NCBI GenBank assembly: GCA_002747145.1
Contig: PDTI01000010.1
Location: forward strand, 1 to 51,186
DNA: 51,186 nt
Direction: 5' to 3'
Origin: Desulfobacter postgatei
GTDB lineage: Bacteria > Desulfobacterota > Desulfobacteria > Desulfobacterales > Desulfobacteraceae
Both the position numbers and the translations under genes were made by a program. Below are positions 45,061 through 51,186 of the stretch, piece after piece. The notes beneath the pieces were generated by a model. That model did no database searches, had not been told where the DNA came from, and saw only the letters and a program-made list of their open reading frames with translations. How positions within the stretch are numbered: the first letter of the stretch is position 1; every line of letters starts with the position of its first letter.

Positions 45061-47888
45061 TCAAGAGTCGTGGGGGATGCCGCTAAAGGATGATGTCAGC
45101 TCATAGGCGATGCTGCCGCTTTGAAGCCGCATAATACTTTCTTCGGAATATCCGAAACTAAGCAGATTGATACTGCCGTACCAGGTGATATGATCATCAA
45201 TCACTGCAAATTTTTGATGGATGCTGGGTTTCAGGATCAGATGAATTCCCGCTGCCCGGATCATGGAAAAAAGAGGGGTCAGCAACGCCTTCTTCTCTGT
45301 TTCAAAAGGATCGATGGGCCGGGTTATGATGGTGATTCTGACCTCCTTTTGAATAAGCGGTTCAAAATATGCCATCATCTGGGCAACCCGCTTTTGGGTC
45401 ATAAAGGGGCTGACAATCATCACACTGGAACGGGCATTTTCAAGATCATTCAGGTATACTGGTAAAAAATTGTTTTTGGTAAAAATGATATTGGTGGGTG
45501 CATCTGGAAAATTTTCAACCTTGCTTTTATACCCGATGGCGGCATATCCCCTCAGTCGCTTGCCATACATGCTTTCCAGCATCTTGACATGAAGATCCAC
45601 ATAGTCGTAAACCTGCACTTCCTTTTTGTTGTCATGGGGGCGGTGAAGTCTTCCCGCGTACTGCTGCAACGTGCCTTTCCAGGAAATGGGCATGGCCAGA
45701 AACAGGGTGTCCAGCCGGGGTTCGTCAAAGCCTTCTCCAATATACGAACCTGTTGATACCAGGATAAAGGGATTGCCGGAAGGGACAGCACGAATCTCTG
45801 CCATGATCCGGGCCGTGTCTTTGTCTCCCATACCACCGAAGAGACAGAAGACGTTTTGCGTTTTTTTCTCCAGCCGTTTTGTTAACTGCGCCACATGGCG
45901 TCTACGGCCGGAAAGAACCAGGCAGGTCCGTCCCTTTTCAAAACACCGGATCACATCGTCTGCAATGAGCTGGTTTCTGACTTCGTCCGAGGCGAGCCGG
46001 TCATACACTTCCTGCAGGGACAATGCTTGATCCCCTTTATCCGGACCGGTCCTGAAGGATGTGAACCGCGGGATCAGACAATGGTCGAAGGACCTTTTTT
46101 CCGCCTGGGCTTTGGGGTCAACATTAAACCTTACCGGCCCACAGTAAAAAAAGATGATGGGATGGTGGCCGTCGGGACGGTCAGGGGTGGCGGTCAGACC
46201 GTAAATGATCTTTGCATCTGCTTCTTTTAAGATCTGTTCAAAGGTGATTGCCGGTACATGATGGCATTCGTCCACAATAATCATGCCGTAATTTTTTACA
46301 CATTCCCGGATAGTTCCGCTTCTGTTTAACGATTGCATGAGCGCCACATCTACAATTGATGAAAGCCGGTCCTTGCCGGCAGCCAGGTGGCCGATGATGT
46401 TGCGTTCCAGGTTGCGTTTCCTTTTGGAGGTCTGTTCCGGAAGGGTTTCGTTGATGACAAGAAACTGACCAAGTCTTTCCTGCCATTGGGAAACCAGTTG
46501 CTGACGATGCACCAGAACCAGGGTGTTGACCTTTCTTGCTGCAATGAGGCCTGCGCCGACCACGGTTTTTCCAAAGGCCGTCGCTGCAGCCAAAACCCCG
46601 TTGTCATGGGAGAGCAGCGCATCCACGGCCTGCTGCTGCTCTGGCTTCAAGGTGCCGTTGAACTCAACATTGATGTCGTGTCCCTGCTGGGTATGGTCTG
46701 TCCATTTGATCCTGGCCCCGTGCTGTTCCAAAAGCTGGCAAAGATCTTTTTCAGCCCCCCGGGGCAGGGCCATGTGGGTTTCATGATCATCGACACATGA
46801 AATGACCCGTGGGATGCCGAAAGTGGATTGCCGCATGGCCTGGGCTTTGTAGAATTTTGGATTTTTAAATGCCGCACACCGTTTAATGGCGTCCAGTGCC
46901 CGCTGGCTCACCCCTTTTTTTGACATATACAACATGGCAGACCTGACTATTTCAACGGTTTGGGGGAAATCTTTTGCCGTTAATGTCTGTTGTGTTTTTT
47001 TCCATGGGGTGGCATGTTCTTCAGGCTCACCCTTTAATTCTCCCAGATCCTGGCCCCGGATCAGTTTTGAAACCCAGCCGTTCAGTTCTGTTTCATCCAG
47101 CGGTGTGATGCGGGATAAAAAGGCCCATTGATCCGGCCAGGGGGTAAAATTTTCATCGATAAAAACAGAGTTGTCCCTGCTGCGGGCCGATTTTTGAAAG
47201 GGCAGAGCAATGAGGTTGCCATACCCGCCCCGGGGCATGGTGTCCTGGTTGGGAAACAGCCGGTCATAGGATGAAAATGAGATCTCATGGCGTTGGGCCA
47301 TGGCATGGGTGAGCAGGGCGGTACCAAATTTTCTGGCCACCGTTGCCCGAATCCGGTGCTTGAAAAAGAACCAGGCATGGCAGCCATTTCCGGATTGGGA
47401 CCGTTCCACGGCGATGGGGATGTCAAACCGGGCGCAGGTATTCCGGATCACTGAGATATCCTGCTGCCATACTTGTTTGTCAAAATCAATGGCCAGGAAA
47501 TGACAGGTTTCATCGGTGTTTAAAGGATAAATTCCAACGATCAATCCCCCCCTGAGATGGGCGTCAACAACCGCTTGTGTTAAAGGCGCGTGGGATTTAT
47601 GGCTGCACTTAAAACATTTACCCCTGGGTTTGTTGCAGATCCCGGGCCGCCATTCATTGACGCAAACCGGACTGAACCCATTCGGATTTGACCAGGAATA
47701 ATCCGGGCATTGGGGCTGATATCTGTTCCACGCCCTGGATCGGGGTTAATGGGTTCCCGGATCAGATGCTCACGACTGATGGAACCTTTACCGGATTCCA
47801 GTTCCCGAATTCTGGCCCTGAGGGATCTGTTTTCATCAACAAGGGACAGATATTTTTGTTTCAATTCCTGGTATGAAATATTTTTCAT
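45061..47888 (-). pseudogene. Primase-helicase-PLD nuclease (TOTE conflict-system type), 5' end disrupted
   Basis: The long frame (ORF 45061-47544, extendable in frame to about 47740) has three parts. An archaeo-eukaryotic primase-like domain shows FLAIDFD (DxD), ERSQSGNGCHAWFFF (S-x-H region) and PRGGYGNLIALP. An SF2 helicase shows AAATAFGKTVVGAGL, IIVDECHHV, YGLTATPDRPDG and QYAGRLHRP. A C-terminal PLD-like nuclease motif reads HQKFAVIDD...GSIN. Such fusions are known from so-called TOTE conflict systems, thought to attack invading nucleic acid. The N-terminus is recovered only in another frame: MKNISYQELKQKYLSLVDENRSLRAR from 47888, then a jump to WSNPNGFSPVCVNEWRPGICNKP with its zinc cysteines. 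Sequence normally lying between is missing, so a deletion with frameshift is likely. A shortened product from TTG 47544 would keep the catalytic parts. Confidence 0.72.
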
Positions 47889-47990
47889 CTATAATTCGTT
47901 ACCTATTTGAGACATGATAAAAATCTGCACAACTCATCCTGATGCTGCTGCGGTTGATACATTGAATCTTTATATCATACCTGATAAATA

Positions 47991-48269
47991 GTGTCTGAAC
48001 GAAAACCCGTGTTTGGACGAAAAATTACCCAAAAGGAACTCAATTATCAGCACGGCGGCTCGGTATCCCCCGAGCAGCGAATTGAGCGGGGCCGGCAGGC
48101 CGGTGCGCTGTTCATGATCATCGGCACACTCCGCTCCATCGAGAAAAAACAACCCAAACAGATTCGGTTGAAAAAGAAGATCCTGATGTACTACAGCCTC
48201 AACCTTGAGCTGACAGATCTCAAAACAGGTCTCATTGAGTGGGCCGACAATTTCAGGACCCTCCGGTAA
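47991..48269 (+). pseudogene. LpoB-like penicillin-binding protein activator, C-terminal remnant
   Basis: The 92-residue frame (GTG at 47991, with a TAA only two codons upstream) matches the last ~85 residues of LpoB-type lipoproteins: QHGGSVSPEQRIERGRQAGALFMIIGTLRSIEKK, then YYSLNLELTDLKTGLIEWAD. The lipoprotein signal and first half are missing, so it is likely a remnant. If translated it would be cytoplasmic and unable to reach a penicillin-binding protein. Confidence 0.6.
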
Positions 48270-48307
48270 TCCCTGGCAGCGTGCACAAAATAAAGGAGAT
48301 TTAGAAG

Positions 48308-49645
48308 ATGCAGACTGAACCTGAAGCCAACGGACGCGCATTGCTTCCCCTTGTGATTTTTCTTGTCATTTTTGTCGGTACCGGCGCTGCACTGACGGTT
48401 CAGGGAACCGCCATGGCATTTTATCAGCTGTCTGCCGCCGTTGCCATCCTGCCGGCCATTGGGCTTGCCCTGTGCATGGGAGAAGGCTCTGTGGACCATA
48501 AGATCACTCGATTTCTGGTCGGTGTCGGTGACATCAACATTATCACCATGTGCATGATCTATCTTCTGGCCGGCGCGTTTGCGTCTGTGGCAAAATCCAT
48601 CGGCGGGGTGGATGCCACGGTCAATGCGGGGTTGTCGGTCATTCCCATTCTGCTGGTCCTGCCGGGTCTGTTTGCCATTGCCGCCTTTGTCGCCACTGCC
48701 ATGGGCACCTCCATGGGCACCATTGCTGCCATAGCCCCTATTGCTGCCGGCCTAGGCCAGCAGACCGAGATTTCGACGGCGTTGCTCATGGGCACGGTTG
48801 TGGGAGGTGCGATGTTCGGGGACAATCTGTCCATGATATCCGACACCACCATTGCCGCAACCCGCACCCAGGGATGTGACATGAGTGACAAATTTAAAAT
48901 GAACGTCCGCATTGTCGCCCCGGCAGCGCTGATGACCCTCGTTCTTCTGGGGATCTTCGGGGCATCCGGTGATGCCATCCATACGGCGGACTGGCAGTTT
49001 GCCCGCATGATGCCGTATCTGGTGATTCTGGGGATGGCGGTTGCCGGGTTCAATGTGTTTCTGGTGCTGGCAACCGGAAGCGTGCTTGCCGGTGCCGTGG
49101 GGCTTGTCGTGATCCCTGAGTACTCGCTGCTGACCCTGTCAACAGATATCTATGCCGGATTTACGAGTATGCATGAAATACTGGTTTTATCCATGCTGGT
49201 GGGCGGGCTTGGCGAACTGATCCGGGTGAACGGCGGGCTGAAGTGGCTCCTTGAAAAGGTCAACCGCCTGGCCCTCAAGGTCAGCGGCGGCAATGCACGA
49301 CGATCCGGTGAGTTCGGCATCGCCGCGCTTATTTCACTTGCCGATATCTGCACAGCCAACAACACGATTGCCATCATCCTGACCGGGAACATGGCAAAGG
49401 AGATTGCCGCAGATACGAAGGTGGATCCGCGCCGCAGCGCTAGTCTTCTGGATATTTTTTCCTGTATTGTCCAGGGCGTGACCCCGTATGCAGCCCAGGT
49501 GCTGCTGGCAGGGTCCATTGCAAAAATTTCACCGGTGAATGTGATCGCCTGCAACTGGTACTGTGGTGTACTGGCCGTGATATCGGTAATCGCTATTGTG
49601 ACAGGCTGGCCAAAAGTGAAACGTCCCGGCACGGCATCCGTGTAA
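48308..49645 (+). CDS. NhaC-family Na+/H+ antiporter
   Basis: This 445-residue transporter has about eleven membrane helices and the NhaC/ion transporter superfamily pattern. Examples are FVATAMGTSMGTIAAIAPIA, a GGAMFGDNLSMISDTTIAAT segment with the conserved Asp-Asn and Ser-Asp that line the ion path, and ISLADICTANNTIAIILTGNMAKEIA. A good ribosome site (AAAGGAG) lies before ATG 48308. It appears intact, unlike its neighbours. It would couple proton and sodium gradients, in keeping with the sodium-type flagellar stator in this genome. Some NhaC relatives exchange malate or lactate, so the substrate is provisional. Confidence 0.88.
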   Translation: MQTEPEANGRALLPLVIFLVIFVGTGAALTVQGTAMAFYQLSAAVAILPAIGLALCMGEGSVDHKITRFLVGVGDINIITMCMIYLLAGAFASVAKSIGGVDATVNAGLSVIPILLVLPGLFAIAAFVATAMGTSMGTIAAIAPIAAGLGQQTEISTALLMGTVVGGAMFGDNLSMISDTTIAATRTQGCDMSDKFKMNVRIVAPAALMTLVLLGIFGASGDAIHTADWQFARMMPYLVILGMAVAGFNVFLVLATGSVLAGAVGLVVIPEYSLLTLSTDIYAGFTSMHEILVLSMLVGGLGELIRVNGGLKWLLEKVNRLALKVSGGNARRSGEFGIAALISLADICTANNTIAIILTGNMAKEIAADTKVDPRRSASLLDIFSCIVQGVTPYAAQVLLAGSIAKISPVNVIACNWYCGVLAVISVIAIVTGWPKVKRPGTASV

Positions 49646-49849
49646 AGACAGGCATTCCCCCTTTGCCATCCTGCATTTGGACGAACGGCCATGGGCCGCC
49701 TTGAACGTCCGTCGGCGTGCCCACAACAAACCATGAAAGAATCCAATTGGTTAGTGGAGACGTTATTGAATGAAAAACAGCCAACGAATACGGACGTAAG
49801 TTCGACGCATCCCGCCATGTCCGGCGCAACAGATCAAAACCACATCCGA

Positions 49850-50698
49850 TCAACGTGGCAACTCAGTACCTTTGTTCATAATTCGAATGTATTCCACATA
49901 GGAATAGAGACGGTTTCGCTTCTGCCCGATCACCTCTTTGACGATTCCAAGCTGTTCCAACTCTCGCAGGCACGCATTGACAGTTGCCGGTGAAAGCTGA
50001 GTCTTCTTCTGTATCCATTTCGGCGAGGTCATTGGCCGCGCCAGCATCACTTTGTGAATCCGATGTGCAGAGCCGGAAATGCGCTTGAGGCCGTTGATAG
50101 TATCCACCGCCTGGGGTGCAGTATGAATGACCGCATCAGCAAAAAAGTGCAGCCATGCCTCCCAATCGCCGCTCAGAGCGTGTTTGATAATTAGGGGATC
50201 GAAGTGAAATCTCATGAAAATGAGCACCAATTTTCATGGGATTGCAGCCGATTCATCAATTATCAAACACGCTCTCAGACGCACTTCATTCAGAAGCTCA
50301 TAATACTGCTGCCGATGGGTTTTAAAATATAAACTCAAGTAGAGCATCGGTGCTTTGAGTACCTGCTCGGAACAAAGCAGCAAGGTGATCATCAAACGCC
50401 CCAGACGGCCGTTACCGTCAAAAAATGGGTGAATGGTTTCAAACTGAACCTGTGCCAATGCCGCTTTAATGAGGACTGAGGTCTTTTCCGGCTGGTCATG
50501 TAAAAACAGCTCCAGCCTGCCCATGCACTCCTGAACATACTCTGGAGGCGGCGGTACAAAAGCAGCTGTACCCGGTCGGCTCCCGCCAATCCAATTCTGA
50601 CTTCTGCGAAATTCGCCCGGATTAGACCCTTTGCCGCGCCCATTTGAGAGTAGAACACTGTGAATCTCTTTCAGCAGTCGGAGTGAGAGTCGAAATGG
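49850..50698 (-). pseudogene. Fic-domain protein, 5'-truncated and split by a mobile element
   Basis: Fic proteins usually transfer AMP to target proteins. The frame opens after a TAA at 50699-50701 with LSLRLLKEIHSVLLSNGRGKG, then SQNWIGGSRPGTAAFVPPPP and the catalytic motif HPFFDGNGRLGR. It reaches NEVRL, where mobile element copy 5 introduces a TGA stop. After the element the same frame continues SGDWEAWLHFFADAV and ends with a winged-helix-like C-terminus (TSPKWIQKKTQLSPATVNACLREL). The N-terminal region with the inhibitory helix is missing. Removing the element and one target copy restores EVRLSGDWEAW exactly. The 49646-49849 stretch after the pseudogene holds no gene that I can support. 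Confidence 0.85.
50176..50274. mobile_element. Miniature inverted-repeat element, copy 5 (99 bp) inside fic
   Basis: The left terminus is GAGCGTGTTTGATAATTAGGGG. The right terminus reverse-complements to GAGCGTGTTTGATAATTGAT. TCA flanks it on both sides (50173-50175 and 50275-50277). It carries the inner pair aaatctcatgaaaatgag / ttttcatgggatt. Element plus duplication is 102 bp, a multiple of three, but a stop codon inside interrupts the fic frame. Confidence 0.92.
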
Positions 50699-50887
50699 TT
50701 ATGTAATGGCCTTGCAGATTCCGGTTCATGCGCTTATTTCACTTTTTGAATTAACTCGTTTTTTATTTTAATTTAAATCGAAATCTAAAATAAACCCATA
50801 CTAACCTATTATCAAATGACCGTTCCGGAATCTCGCTCAGACTTGAGTTGAGGAACGTGGAAAACCCTCGTTCTCCATCTGCATTGA

Positions 50888-51186
50888 CGCGGGCCAGGCA
50901 GATCTTTTGCTGTGCTCCCGGCTGGGCTCAAAGGAAAACGCAAAGACCGTCTGCTCGGGGAAATAACGGTAAAAGCCGATCTTGTCACCCAAAACTATTT
51001 TAACGATGCAGATGACGATCTTCTGGCCAAAATCCCGGATACGGACGGTAAAGTATAGCACAGATGGGGGATCTGGGCTGGAAGGACGCCAGGGGCAGAA
51101 TCTGGTTCTGCGGCAGAAAAGCCCACCGGGTTGAAACCGGAAAACAGACCTTATTCACCATCCCCGTGGAAGCCATATTCAACAAC
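50888..51186 (+). pseudogene. OleC-like AMP-dependent ligase fragment with stop and frameshift (runs off window)
   Basis: Two adjoining frames give the C-terminal part of an acyl-activating enzyme. The first reads LLGEITVKADLVTQNYFN then DDDLLAKIPDTDGK and stops at TAG 51056. The second starts at ATG 51064 and reads MGDLGWKDARGRIWFCGRKAHRVET, then TLFTIPVEAIFNN. RIWFCGRKAHRV is characteristic of OleC, the ligase that forms beta-lactones in long-chain olefin synthesis. A point change (tgg to tag before HR) and a single-base loss at the junction would explain the break. Upstream of about 50900 no homology is visible; 50699-50887 is AT-rich and empty. Confidence 0.6.

Noticed and set aside
49593-49853. 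86-aa minus-strand ORF between nhaC and fic
   Set aside because: It overlaps the nhaC 3' end, has low-complexity composition and no recognisable motif.
1-51186. CRISPR arrays, tRNA or rRNA genes
   Set aside because: No regularly spaced short repeats and no tRNA- or rRNA-like segments were seen when reading the window; a dedicated tRNA scan was not possible.

Overview
The window looks like a chromosomal segment of a sulfate-reducing Desulfobacterota bacterium, most likely of the Desulfobacteraceae (Desulfobacter-like). This rests on gene content and protein style: a sodium-type flagellar stator, the order holB-ricT-metG, a two-cluster ferredoxin, a cysteine synthase fused to a CysRS-like domain, NhaC, and moderate GC. 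It is inference, because no rRNA or sulfate-respiration gene lies in the window.

Layout. 1-3.6 kb: the 3' end of nadE, then on the minus strand a Pif1/RecD-like helicase downstream of a fluoride channel gene (crcB), with palindromic repeats upstream of crcB. 3.8-7.5 kb: an orphan sigma-54-dependent response regulator followed by acs (acetyl-CoA synthetase); a GG-N10-GC promoter and nested inverted repeats lie between them. 8.0-16.2 kb: a tightly overlapping LPS operon, lptF-lptG-waaA-lpxK-lpxL(disrupted)-waaF-waaC-waaE-like. This is the export permease, Kdo transfer, lipid A phosphorylation and acylation, and heptose core. 16.2-19.8 kb: an AT-richer patch with a GT4 glycosyltransferase, a beta-propeller protein and an O-antigen ligase.

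20.4-23.9 kb: a minus-strand operon of HD nucleotidase, degenerate HD-GYP protein, PomA and PomB. 24.2-30.7 kb: a LysM protein, a PilB/GspE ATPase, a ferredoxin, an unknown 319-aa protein, and the cysteine synthase-CysRS-like fusion. 30.9-43.3 kb: lptD coupled to a NusG/RfaH-like paralogue, an HU/IHF protein, holB, ricT, metG, a penicillin-binding transpeptidase, and a very large GlmS-like protein. The lptD and lptFG/waa/lpx genes together cover much of LPS synthesis and export.

43.4-51.2 kb is a zone of decay. It holds an orphan ORF truncated by a mobile repeat, an rlmN-like pseudogene, a primase-helicase-PLD defence-type gene with a broken 5' end, an LpoB remnant, an intact nhaC, a fic pseudogene split by a mobile repeat, and an oleC-like pseudogene at the edge.

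Five copies of a previously unnamed (to me) miniature inverted-repeat element are scattered through the window. Their termini are GAGC(T/G)TGTTTG(G/A)TAATT and the intact copies are flanked by 3-bp TNA target duplications. A second dispersed palindromic repeat has two copies. The most interesting protein-level observations are the cysteine synthase fusion, whose CysRS-like half keeps the cysteine/zinc pocket but lacks both ATP signature motifs, and the 1237-aa GlmS-like protein with a buried nucleophile cysteine. I saw no tRNA, rRNA or CRISPR array.
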